Source of the DNA: Cyanobacteria bacterium SBLK
GTDB lineage: Bacteria > Cyanobacteriota > Cyanobacteriia > Cyanobacteriales > Spirulinaceae
Direction: 5' to 3'
NCBI GenBank assembly: GCA_017746715.1
Contig: JAGHZQ010000081.1
Location: forward strand, 1 to 64,000
Length of the DNA stretch: 64,000 nucleotides
In this document: positions 26,715 to 34,843 of the stretch, one piece after another
Layout of the letters: each line of letters opens with the position of its first letter
How positions within the stretch are numbered: position 1 is the first letter of the stretch
Notes under the pieces: model-generated
What the model saw: the letters and a program-made list of their open reading frames with translations, nothing else
The model's database searches: none
What the model was told of the DNA's origin: nothing
Program-made: the position numbers and the translations under genes

Positions 26715-28259
26715 ATGTTTGCAAGCGTGCAGCGCGATCGAGAAAACCAAAAGGGCGACAATGCAACCCAAGATGCAGCCCAAGATGAATTTTTCGTGCA
26801 AAAGCGAGCCGCACCTAATGCCGCAACGAAACAAATATCTGAGAAAATCCCCATCCAGAGAAAATATAATGCTACGCAGTTACTCACTCAGAATCCATTA
26901 CCGCCCTTACCCGCCAATTCCTTACAAACCAAACTAACTGTTGGTGCAGCTAACGATCCTTACGAAAAAGAAGCCGATCGCGTTGCGGGCGAGGTCGTCC
27001 GTCGCATTCATACAAGCCAGAAAATCGAATCTAGTATCGAATCTAGCAAGGATAGCAATGAAGATTCATTGGTGCGGCGCAGTCCAAACATCATGCTAAA
27101 GCCAATGTCGATAAAACCTTTGGTGCAGAAGAAAGAAACCCGAGGGGGTGGTATGGCATCAAGAGAATTGGAGTCCAGTATCAATAGCGCCAAAAGTAGC
27201 GGTCAGCCGCTAGATGCTAATCTGCAACAGTCAATGGGATCGGCAATAGGAGCTGATTTTAGCGAGGTAAAAATTCATACGGATAGTCAATCCGACCAAT
27301 TAAATCGCTCTCTTGAAGCCAGAGCCTTTACAACCGGAAATCATATCTTCTTCAAGAAAGGCGAATACAATCCTGCAAATCAAGGAGGGCAAGAACTGAT
27401 TGCCCATGAATTGACCCATGTAGTGCAGCAAAATACACATAGCATACAAACCTCCCTAATTCAGAGAGACCTCGATACCACTAAGATCGAAGATATTAAG
27501 CAAAAAATAGGTTTAACCAACATCTCAATCTTGGAAGTGCCAAACTCGGGTAAGAAAGGAGAAGACCTACTGAGCTCGTATAGAGATGAGTTGAAGTACG
27601 AGACACAATCACTTGAGGGTAAAACTCTCATCGAAATTTCTCTCAATAAACCACTGTCATTTCTGCAGACCAATTCCGATTGGACGGGACATTACGAGTA
27701 TTACGGACAGGGTGACGCGCATCGATTCATTGAGGGCAATGGTGGCGGTTACTACGTTGCATCAAGCAATTTAGCCGTTATTGGAGAAGGTCAAGATGAT
27801 ATAGCACTACAACACGAGATGGGTCATGGCGAACAAAATGAGCGCTTAGGAGCAACTGGAGGTGCAGGCGGGACCGCGAATCGGATTATTCTTGAGTTTC
27901 ACAACGTGCTATCGAATGAAAACCCAGCCCGAATAGCGTTAGCACAGGATGATTCCGATCTCAAACCCCGGATATCCTATACGCAACCCAAGTGTGAAGT
28001 CACCGATAAGAGTGATGGACTGAGTGCATCGGGGAATAAACACAAGAAGATTTCATGGGAAAATTTCCTCATTCACGCAAAAGCACACGAGCCTAAGAAT
28101 GAAGATATGCTAGATGAAATCGAGGATTATTTAGGTAAGTTGGATAATCTTAAAAATCAATACGAGATATTCGGGAAATGGGCAAAAGCAATCGAGCGCA
28201 ATCTGGTAGGAGAGTACAAAGATGCGTATGATACAAAAGAGAAAGAGACTTTAAAGTAA
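26715..28259 (+). CDS. DUF4157 CIS cargo protein with metallopeptidase-like C-terminus
   Basis: 514 residues from ATG 26715, 8 nt after GAGGA; upstream in-frame starts lack such a site. The N-terminus is polar and carries IQRK. A conserved block (QTKLTVGAA then YEKEADRVAGEVVR) at ~71-96 precedes the DUF4157 core at ~165-240, with DFSEVKIHTD, RAFTTG, IFF and zinc-type HELTHVVQQ (His231, Glu232, His235). DUF4157 marks proteins loaded into or exported with extracellular CIS. The C-terminal ~250 residues hold a second zinc motif HEMGH (367-371) and an ENPAR...PRISY stretch resembling M91/NleD-like effector peptidases. That makes it a likely toxin or effector; substrate unknown. Confidence 0.85.
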   Translation: MFASVQRDRENQKGDNATQDAAQDEFFVQKRAAPNAATKQISEKIPIQRKYNATQLLTQNPLPPLPANSLQTKLTVGAANDPYEKEADRVAGEVVRRIHTSQKIESSIESSKDSNEDSLVRRSPNIMLKPMSIKPLVQKKETRGGGMASRELESSINSAKSSGQPLDANLQQSMGSAIGADFSEVKIHTDSQSDQLNRSLEARAFTTGNHIFFKKGEYNPANQGGQELIAHELTHVVQQNTHSIQTSLIQRDLDTTKIEDIKQKIGLTNISILEVPNSGKKGEDLLSSYRDELKYETQSLEGKTLIEISLNKPLSFLQTNSDWTGHYEYYGQGDAHRFIEGNGGGYYVASSNLAVIGEGQDDIALQHEMGHGEQNERLGATGGAGGTANRIILEFHNVLSNENPARIALAQDDSDLKPRISYTQPKCEVTDKSDGLSASGNKHKKISWENFLIHAKAHEPKNEDMLDEIEDYLGKLDNLKNQYEIFGKWAKAIERNLVGEYKDAYDTKEKETLK

Positions 28260-28316
28260 GAAGCACTCTAAATCTAATGTAGATTCCGATCGCAAAGCCT
28301 AGAAATTGCTCTTGTC

Positions 28317-28345
28317 GGGCGCGTTATGCGAAAGCAAATGCGCCC
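28317..28345 (+). terminator. hairpin after the first DUF4157 gene
   Basis: A GGGCGC/GCGCCC stem with a 17-nt partly paired loop is followed by ATTTTACT. It is a weak candidate terminator between the two DUF4157 genes. The 272-nt gap holds no other gene. A trace of an Uma2-like start (ATGATTCAAAGGGCGATCGC) is seen at 28471. Confidence 0.4.
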
Positions 28346-28531
28346 ATTTTACTGGTGTAGATAACATCATCCCCTCTATCCTAACAATCGCAGAACACCC
28401 ATCAAAGAGCAATATTAGTATTACGAGATCGCGATCGCATTGATGGAAAATCTAAGATAAAGTAGGAATGATGATTCAAAGGGCGATCGCAACGATAGAA
28501 TCTTGAATATGAGGCTCGGGAGGACAGTGCA

Positions 28532-29872
28532 GTGGTGAAAATTAGAATTCAACAAGCAAGGGAAAACGCCTTTGAGAACGTTGCCAAAAGGGATAAACTA
28601 TCTCGCCCTTTTTTCACACGCGAGCGATCGCCAACCCCGACAGGCGATCGCGAAGTTCTGCCCATTCAGAGGAAATCTTTAGAGACGGGTAAAGTGCGAT
28701 CGACTCGGCAATTTTCCCCCGTGCAATTGCTTTGCGGGACGGGAAACAGCAAAGGTATCATCCAGAGAACCATTGAAGTCGGTGGCTCGCATTTAACGCA
28801 GATGAGCGGATTTTTATTGGCTTACATCCAGAAACAAGCTGTAAAACTGGGATTGCAGGATTTTATCGATGTCATTGTGGAACGAATTGAAAAATATTTG
28901 TACGATGAGAATAAATATACTCATGACAATATTGAAAGTTTGTGGCGATGGATTCTCCAAGAGTTGAAAAAAGAAGGAAAATTGGACGATCCTGCCAATC
29001 GATCGATTCCTCATCCCATTGAAAGCAGCGAGAGCGGAACAGAAGAAGAACAGATGCGAGATAGAGACAAAAGCAGTGACAGTTCGACCACTCAAACAAC
29101 AACGGATTCCTCGAGTCGAACCACAAAAACCGTCGGGATGGAATCGCAAGATGTATACGGTGCAGCCGCAGGAGCATCAGCAAGCGTCGCATCGACAACA
29201 CTAGAAACAATGTGGTCTACCACCGATGAAGCCGAAGATCGATCGCGAATGTCAGAGGAAAGCACCGAACGCAAGGAAAGCATCAAAGAAACTCACGAAA
29301 CGAGAGCCACAGAGTCCTCAACCACAGAAGAGGAAACCGTCACCTCATCGGGAGACAATGGGGTATCGATTCAAACTAAATTAACGGTCGGTGCGGCAGG
29401 CGATCGCTACGAACGGGAAGCCGATCGCGTTGCCTCAGAGGTCGTCCGACATCTCAATTCCTCGGCTAACCCCGAGCCGGAAACGCCAGATCGGCCCGAG
29501 CAAGAGGAAACGATAAGAAGAAAACCCATTATTATCATGCGCTCGATCGAGATGCGATCGGGATTTCCAGGCTCGGGAAGCGGTGTCGCATCTCGGCAAA
29601 TTGAAAGCGACATCGAGAGGGCACGAGGTCGCGGCCAGCCCTTGGATGCAACCTTACAGCGATCCCTCGGGGAAGTCATGGGATTCGATTTTAGCGGAGT
29701 GCGGGTTCATACAGACAATAAAGCTACCCTGTTAAATCAATCCCTGCAAGCTAAGGCATTTACAACCGGACGAGATGTATTTTTCCGACAGGGGACATAT
29801 CGTCCCGAAACGCAAGAAGGTCAAAAGTTAATCGCTCACGAGCTAACCCATGTGGTGCAGCAAAACCGATAG
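28532..29872 (+). CDS. second DUF4157 protein, DUF4157 at C-terminus
   Basis: 446 residues from GTG 28532, 7 nt after GGAGGA. The N-terminus has IQRK and IQRT motifs and a helical segment at ~85-150 (LAYIQKQAVKLGLQDFIDV, SLWRWILQELKKEG). A Ser/Thr/Glu-rich linker of ~115 residues follows. The same block as in the neighbour appears next (QTKLTVGAA, YEREADRVASEVVRH) and then the DUF4157 core, ending with HELTHVVQQNR at the stop (HELTH 436-440). It has no domain after DUF4157, unlike the first gene, so any effector activity would lie in the N-terminal helical part. It may instead be a carrier or adaptor. Confidence 0.85.
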   Translation: MVKIRIQQARENAFENVAKRDKLSRPFFTRERSPTPTGDREVLPIQRKSLETGKVRSTRQFSPVQLLCGTGNSKGIIQRTIEVGGSHLTQMSGFLLAYIQKQAVKLGLQDFIDVIVERIEKYLYDENKYTHDNIESLWRWILQELKKEGKLDDPANRSIPHPIESSESGTEEEQMRDRDKSSDSSTTQTTTDSSSRTTKTVGMESQDVYGAAAGASASVASTTLETMWSTTDEAEDRSRMSEESTERKESIKETHETRATESSTTEEETVTSSGDNGVSIQTKLTVGAAGDRYEREADRVASEVVRHLNSSANPEPETPDRPEQEETIRRKPIIIMRSIEMRSGFPGSGSGVASRQIESDIERARGRGQPLDATLQRSLGEVMGFDFSGVRVHTDNKATLLNQSLQAKAFTTGRDVFFRQGTYRPETQEGQKLIAHELTHVVQQNR

Positions 29873-30090
29873 ATCGCCATCGATAGAGAAGAGGCGAAAC
29901 TCGCCAGCGATCGCGGAGAAAAACAATGAGAGCCAGATTTTATCAATTGTCCTATTCCTGTCATTGGGTTTCTTGTCTGAATGTACGCAAGTGTAGCGAT
30001 AAAATTCACAAGATGAGAGCGGAATGGATCGCTTTCTTTTTCTCCCAACACTGCAATAATAAAGGTATCGAAAGCAAAGGATAACAAAAA

Positions 30091-30261
30091 ATGACTCCCG
30101 AATTTCAAATTCTCTCTGAAAGTCTCGAAGAACAAATCAAATACCACGAAGAACAAATCAAACACTATGCTAAACAAATGGAGCATCATCAAAATAAGCT
30201 CGAAGAGTTAAAAGGGGTGCATCGCAAATTCCAAAAACTGCAAGAAAAGCAGAGTCGCTAG
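30091..30261 (+). CDS. 56-residue coiled-coil protein, copy B
   Basis: ATG 30091 to TAG 30261. Starts MTPEFQIL and continues EEQIKYHEEQ, HYAKQMEHHQNKLEEL. It is the paralogue of the gene at 20530-20700, inverted relative to it, with AAAGGA 8 nt upstream. The upstream ~150-200 bp are also recognisably similar between copies. The two copies lie at the two ends of the block that contains the cap, ATPase and DUF4157 genes and point outwards. Confidence 0.8.
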   Translation: MTPEFQILSESLEEQIKYHEEQIKHYAKQMEHHQNKLEELKGVHRKFQKLQEKQSR

Positions 30262-30769
30262 CACCCTTCAAATCAATTTTGATTGTGGGAGCTTGTTTTG
30301 TAGAATGAGAGCCTCCTCTATCTCTTTAGCTCGTTTCACCAATAGATTGAATAGTATGTTGAGAGAAGAGTCAAAAGACTCGCCCCTCGGATGTAGCAAG
30401 TTCGGATGCAGCAAGTGTAGCATTGAGCGAAGCGATCGCGACCCAAACCGAATTGCGAAGAAAAATGTCTTTTAGAAAACCGTTAGGCATCGATATCAGT
30501 AAAACTCCCTTCGATGATACCTGCTTTAACCTGCCCTCACCTGTCTGGTGGATTCTTCAGCCTTTAGGGAAGATAAAACTGCGAGGGAAAAAAGCCCGTT
30601 TACTCGCAAACCTCCTCTCAGTTGAAAATCGTCAGATGAGCGTAACGTACTCCTTGGACAGTCTGCCATCGCAGTGCGTTGCCTTTTCCCTAGAGAGAAG
30701 AAAAGTTTTTGTCAGGGCGCAAAGATTGCGCCTCAATTGAATCGTAAATACTAATTTAAGGAGGCAAAA
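30262..30769. other. 507-bp region without an assignable gene
   Basis: A 105-codon frame (30423-30740) exists, with an internal ATG at 30466, but shows no family signature. I do not call it. A perfect hairpin GGCGCAA-AGA-TTGCGCC lies at 30716-30732, and AAGGAGG precedes the vWA gene ATG at 30770. Confidence 0.5.
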
Positions 30770-31687
30770 ATGACAAAAATTGCCCGACCCACTCGCCCGC
30801 TTGCCGATGTCAATGTTTTACCGCATTCCGATGGTTCTCACGAAATCGTTGCTTGTTTTATGCCCGATCCCGAGCTGATTTTTGGGGAAGGCGATACTCG
30901 CGCTTACCTCGCTCTCGATGGTTCCCTTTCTTTGAAAAAAATGTACGGTTTTGGCGGTCTCTTTGGTGGCGATCCCAACTACGTTCAAGGTGTAGCGCGA
31001 AAACTGGGCAGCATGCTCGCCGCGATCGCGCTTTCGGGAAAGGCTTCGGCCATTTATTGGGCGGTCAGTCCCGATGGCGGTAAAATTGAAGAAATCGGCG
31101 AATACAACGAACAAGAATGGACGACTAGCGCGATCGCAGGTCCCCAAGTACAGAAATGGGGACGGGGAACGAAACTCCTTCCCGCCATTCAATACGGTTT
31201 TGAGAAAGTGGCCAAAGGTGCAAGCGGTACCATTGGTGTAATTATTACCGATGGCATTATTCAAGACGAACAAGAATGCGTCAATTACTGTTTGAATATT
31301 GGGAAAACCCTTGCCGGACAAGAGCCTGAACCCTTTAAACTCGTGCTCGTCGGCATTGGTGAAGAGGTCGATGAAGGGCAACTCGAACGCCTCGACGATA
31401 TGTTTGAAGGCACGGGGATCGATTACGATCTTTGGTCGAGCGGCATGGTTGCATCCATGCAAAATGAAGCCGATATTTTAGCCGTGGTCTTTGGGGAACT
31501 CGCTTTGGATGTAGTTGCCCCTACCGGTCGCGTCGAGTCTCCTTCCGGGCAAGTTTTGGCAGACTGGTCGGATGGGATGCCCGGTAAGTTCCGTTTTATT
31601 CTCCCCAAGGGCGAGACTCAATTTGTCGTTCGTGCGGCTTCTCGGGATATCGTTCAAGACATTTCTGAAGTTTTGGTGAATTCGTAG
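30770..31687 (+). CDS. von Willebrand factor A domain protein, paralogue 1
   Basis: 305 residues after a strong RBS (GGAGGCAAAA). A vWA fold fills ~30-230, with a MIDAS-like DGSLS (Asp-x-Ser-x-Ser), a conserved GRGTKLLPAI segment and IGVIITDGII. The C-terminal ~70 residues form a beta domain (DVVAPTGRVESPSG, DWSDGMPGKFRF). The domain order and both halves recur in the gene at 31751, so the two arose by duplication. No signal peptide. These proteins resemble the vWA/TerD-type set of tellurite-resistance-like operons. Confidence 0.82.
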   Translation: MTKIARPTRPLADVNVLPHSDGSHEIVACFMPDPELIFGEGDTRAYLALDGSLSLKKMYGFGGLFGGDPNYVQGVARKLGSMLAAIALSGKASAIYWAVSPDGGKIEEIGEYNEQEWTTSAIAGPQVQKWGRGTKLLPAIQYGFEKVAKGASGTIGVIITDGIIQDEQECVNYCLNIGKTLAGQEPEPFKLVLVGIGEEVDEGQLERLDDMFEGTGIDYDLWSSGMVASMQNEADILAVVFGELALDVVAPTGRVESPSGQVLADWSDGMPGKFRFILPKGETQFVVRAASRDIVQDISEVLVNS

Positions 31688-31691
31688 ATGT

Positions 31692-31723
31692 TGTGGTGCG
31701 TTACGTTTTACTAACGCACCACA
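31692..31723. repeat. 12-bp-stem extragenic palindrome
   Basis: TGTGGTGCGTTA/TAACGCACCACA is a perfect 12-bp stem with an 8-nt loop between the two vWA paralogues. It may attenuate read-through; it resembles the GGTGCGTTA...TAACGCACC palindromes scattered in many cyanobacterial genomes. Confidence 0.7.
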
Positions 31724-31750
31724 CTGAAGCTTGCAAAAGAGAGTTTAACT

Positions 31751-32776
31751 ATGTTGAAAACAGATTTTACCATTCCGAGCGATCGCACGGCGAAGGAACT
31801 CGGAAAGGTCAGTATTTGCAATTTGGGGGCAGAATTGCAGGTTAATTTTACCATTCTGATGGAACCCCAAGGACAGAACGCAGAAGGCTGGCAAACAGGC
31901 GTGGCTTTGGATGCCAGTGCCTCGATGAAAGATTGGTACGGCAGAATGTTGCAAGGTTCCGTTCCACCTCCGATGGTAACGGCTTACGAGCAAAAAGGTT
32001 GGGTAACGATTCGCAACGAAGACGGTCGCGACGTGCAATCTTTTCAACGTCCTGCCTATGAGGATGCCATTAAAAAAGGATTTCTCAAATCCACTGCCAA
32101 TATTGTCGAACCTTTGGCACAAAAATTTATCGGTTATTTAGCTGAAAATTTGGATGCCAGAGGGGGAACGACAGTCATTTATTGGGCAGGAGGAGATGGC
32201 AAAGAAATTGAGGAAATCGGCGATCTCGGCGAACGAGAATGCCGTCAATTAAAAATTAAAGGTGTAGAAAAAATAGCCTTTGGTTTGGGGACTCATTTAA
32301 CGCCTGCCATTCGTTATTTCTGCGATCGCTTTCCCGATGCCAAGCGAGGGATGTATCTCTTTATCACCGATGGTAAATTAGACGATCTCGTTAGCGTCAA
32401 ACAATATAGCTTGCAACTGGCCCGCCAAATCGCTACGGGGCAGAGAAATGCAGTGAAATGCGTTCTGATTGGGGTTGGGGATGCGATCGACGAACGCCAA
32501 TTTCAAGAGTTAGATGACTTGAAAACGGGAACGGATATCGATATTTGGGATAGCAAAATTGCCAAAAATATGCGGGATATTGTCGAAATTTTCGCAGAAG
32601 TCGTCGATGAAAATCAAATCGTTGCCCCCACGGGAACGATCTATGATTCCCAAGGTAAAGTTGCAAAAAAATATACTGATGGTTTGCCTGCAAAAGCATC
32701 CTTTTCTCTTCCTATTTCTTCTCAATGGTTTGAGTTAGAAGTCATGGGACAAAAAATTCGTCAAGTTTTGAAGTAG
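31751..32776 (+). CDS. von Willebrand factor A domain protein, paralogue 2
   Basis: 341 residues. The vWA domain has MIDAS DASAS (~54-58), GLGTHLTPAIRYF and MYLFITDGKLDD, then the same C-terminal beta domain as the previous gene (IVAPTGTIYDSQGKV, YTDGLPAKASF). It differs by an insertion between the MIDAS and the second half (PPMVTAYEQKGWV). Likely cytoplasmic, binding a partner through the metal-ion adhesion site. The gene belongs to a run of three vWA genes with short gaps. Confidence 0.82.
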   Translation: MLKTDFTIPSDRTAKELGKVSICNLGAELQVNFTILMEPQGQNAEGWQTGVALDASASMKDWYGRMLQGSVPPPMVTAYEQKGWVTIRNEDGRDVQSFQRPAYEDAIKKGFLKSTANIVEPLAQKFIGYLAENLDARGGTTVIYWAGGDGKEIEEIGDLGERECRQLKIKGVEKIAFGLGTHLTPAIRYFCDRFPDAKRGMYLFITDGKLDDLVSVKQYSLQLARQIATGQRNAVKCVLIGVGDAIDERQFQELDDLKTGTDIDIWDSKIAKNMRDIVEIFAEVVDENQIVAPTGTIYDSQGKVAKKYTDGLPAKASFSLPISSQWFELEVMGQKIRQVLK

Positions 32777-32807
32777 TTTCCCACTCTTTACTCTTCTGAG
32801 GTCAATT

Positions 32808-33443
32808 ATGTCTCGTCGTTTACCCGTTTATTTGTTGTTAGATTGTTCCGGTTCGATGTCGGGAGAACCTATCGAAGCCGTACGCCAAGGATTGAAAGCA
32901 TTACTATCAGAATTGCAAGGCGATCCGATGGCATTAGAAACCGCTTATCTTTCAGTCATTACTTTCGATAGTACTGCCTATCAAGTTTCTCCTTTAACCG
33001 ATTTAATGCTGTTTCAAGAACCGAGAATTCAAGCAAGCGGCTCGACTTCATTAGGTGCGGCGTTAAATCTGCTAGAACAGTGCATCGATCGAGAGGTTCG
33101 CAAGTCTAGCGATATCCAAAAAGGCGATTGGAAACCCCTAATTTTTTTGATGACTGATGGCATGCCAACCGATCGCTGGGAAAAAGCAGCCGATCGCATC
33201 AAACGCAAGCGTCCTGGTAATATCATTGCCTGTGCTGCGGGTTCTAATGCCGATGAGAATACGCTAAAGCGTATTACCGAAATTGTGGTTAAGTTGAATA
33301 ATTTGCAACCGGACACTTTAAAAGCTTTTTTCCAATGGGTTTCCAGTTCGATTAAAACCACCTCTCAAAGTGTCGTGCAAGTGATGGCAGATGCGCCGGT
33401 TAATTTGCCGCCACCGCCGCCGCAAATTGCGATCGTACCTTAA
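32808..33443 (+). CDS. TerY-like vWA protein
   Basis: 211 residues. Near-minimal vWA domain with MIDAS DCSGSMSG (~12-19), Thr motif STSLGAAL and LIFLMTDGMPTDRW. This is the TerY form, which in other bacteria occurs with a PP2C phosphatase and a Ser/Thr kinase as a signalling triad. Here a kinase is 1.4 kb downstream but no PP2C gene is visible. A polyproline tail (PPPPPP) ends the protein. A broken TPM gene begins right after the stop codon. Confidence 0.88.
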   Translation: MSRRLPVYLLLDCSGSMSGEPIEAVRQGLKALLSELQGDPMALETAYLSVITFDSTAYQVSPLTDLMLFQEPRIQASGSTSLGAALNLLEQCIDREVRKSSDIQKGDWKPLIFLMTDGMPTDRWEKAADRIKRKRPGNIIACAAGSNADENTLKRITEIVVKLNNLQPDTLKAFFQWVSSSIKTTSQSVVQVMADAPVNLPPPPPQIAIVP

Positions 33444-33909
33444 AGTAATCTTTCTTCGGGTGCATTTAAGGAAGAAAATAACGGGGTGCTCTTTCTGATT
33501 TCTCAACGCGATCGCTGCGTGGAAATTGAAACAGGGATGGGTTGAGGAAATTCTCCCCGATCGCGAAGTCGGCGAAATTATCCAACAAAAGATTATCCCC
33601 GATTTCCAGCAAGATAAATTCGATCGCGGTACGGTAGCAGGTACGGAAGCACTCATCAAAATCTTGCAGCAACAACCCAGTAGCGATCTCCTTTCGCCTC
33701 TTGTCTCGATTGTTTTGGTTTGGCTAATCTCTATCTTGTTCGCGATCTCAATGGCGACCCTATCCAACATCGCGCAAAGAAACAGGAAAAATGGCAGCAC
33801 TTGGGAAGGTGACAATTTTGGCGATAGCAGTATGGATTTTGGAGGAGGTCGTGATGGAGGTTTTGATGGTGGATGCAGTGACGGCGGCGATACGGGAGGT
33901 CATCAATAG
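33444..33909 (+). pseudogene. TPM-domain (YgcG-like) gene relic with 5' deletion and frameshift
   Basis: Directly after the TerY stop the same frame reads NNGVLFLISQRDRCVEIETGMG then TGA, a typical mid-TPM stretch. The family sequence resumes one base out of frame (VEEILPDREVGEIIQQKIIP) and runs to 33909 through a membrane helix (~61-80 of the downstream frame) and a Gly/Asp-rich tail. The signal peptide and first half of TPM are missing. One extra T near 33540 explains the shift. The downstream 127-codon frame alone could still be translated. Confidence 0.75.
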
Positions 33910-34100
33910 CAAATGCGTGTTTAGATCGCATCCTCCTTGCGATCTAGATCAATAGTCAAGGAGATCGACGATCGCATCGCAATACGTCTTAGTTCACAAA
34001 AACGCAACGCATGCGATCGCAGTTTTTTCCAAACTATCGACGCATAATAATTACAAAGCAAACAAGTTCAAACCCCAGATAAATTCACGAGGCTTTTATT

Positions 34101-34358
34101 ATGTATACCAATCTTTTTCAAACCCAAGATCGTAGCGTTAATCAAGAAAACCATATTGTTTATTTGGTTAGCACTTCTGATGGCTCTGGTGTGTGCGAAA
34201 CAATCGAAGAAGTGCTTTCTGCAATTACACCTTTTGTTATCGAAGAATCTATCTCTACTGGCGAATCCGATCTTTTGTATGAAATTCCGTATTTTCTCGA
34301 ATGCCAAGGTTACGCAAAAGGATTATCTTGGGAAGTTAGCCTAGCACCACACCTCTAA
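34101..34358 (+). CDS. hypothetical 85-residue protein
   Basis: Starts MYTNLFQTQD, acidic, no membrane segment and no recognised motif. ATG 34101 is preceded only by a weak GAGG. It lies alone between the TPM relic and the kinase relic. Confidence 0.5.
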   Translation: MYTNLFQTQDRSVNQENHIVYLVSTSDGSGVCETIEEVLSAITPFVIEESISTGESDLLYEIPYFLECQGYAKGLSWEVSLAPHL

Positions 34359-34569
34359 ATTATTATTGGGATGGATGAGTTACGCCATCAAAGAATTGCG
34401 ATCGCGCAATCGAACCCCAGAATGTAAAATCATGAGTTAGAATAATTCTCGCAGCCGTCGATCGCAATATAGATCGGCGCGTTGTTATTTTTAGGTATTT
34501 TTGTATCTTATTTGAACTGGCTTTAGCCTGTATTGCGTCGATTCAAAAATGAAACGCAACACGTAAGGC

Positions 34570-34710
34570 GATCGCTATTTTTACCTCGTTCAAGAGTTAG
34601 TAGAAGGGGAATCTCTCGCAACTCTGGTCAATCGAGGATGGAAGGTTCAAGAATAGCACGTTAAATATATTGCTCCGCAGATTCTCGAAATTCTCCAATA
34701 TTCACCACTA
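34570..34710 (+). pseudogene. fragment of a Ser/Thr kinase gene
   Basis: Reads DRYFYLVQELVEGESLATL, NRGWKVQE, a stop, then HVKYIAPQILEILQY. This is nearly identical to residues ~91-133 of the intact kinase at 34844, which is 550 bp downstream in the same orientation. It has an in-frame TAG and no N- or C-terminal parts. It is evidence for a former tandem kinase paralogue. Confidence 0.85.
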
Positions 34711-34843
34711 GCCGAATCTGCCTTAATCTGCCTTTGCCTGTATTGAGTCTTATCTCTAGTTTTTGGATAATACAAGTATTGATTCAGTTGGCTTGCATCG
34801 TTGCGAGACAAGCCTATTTTTCGCATTCACGAAGGAGAAGAAT

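Noticed and set aside
20530..30261. Composite transposon bounded by the inverted small genes
   Set aside because: The bracketing sequences encode small proteins with promoters, not transposases, and no target duplication is seen.
30423..30740. 105-codon frame before the first vWA gene
   Set aside because: No recognisable domain and no good RBS; a real small gene cannot be excluded, so the region is described but not called.
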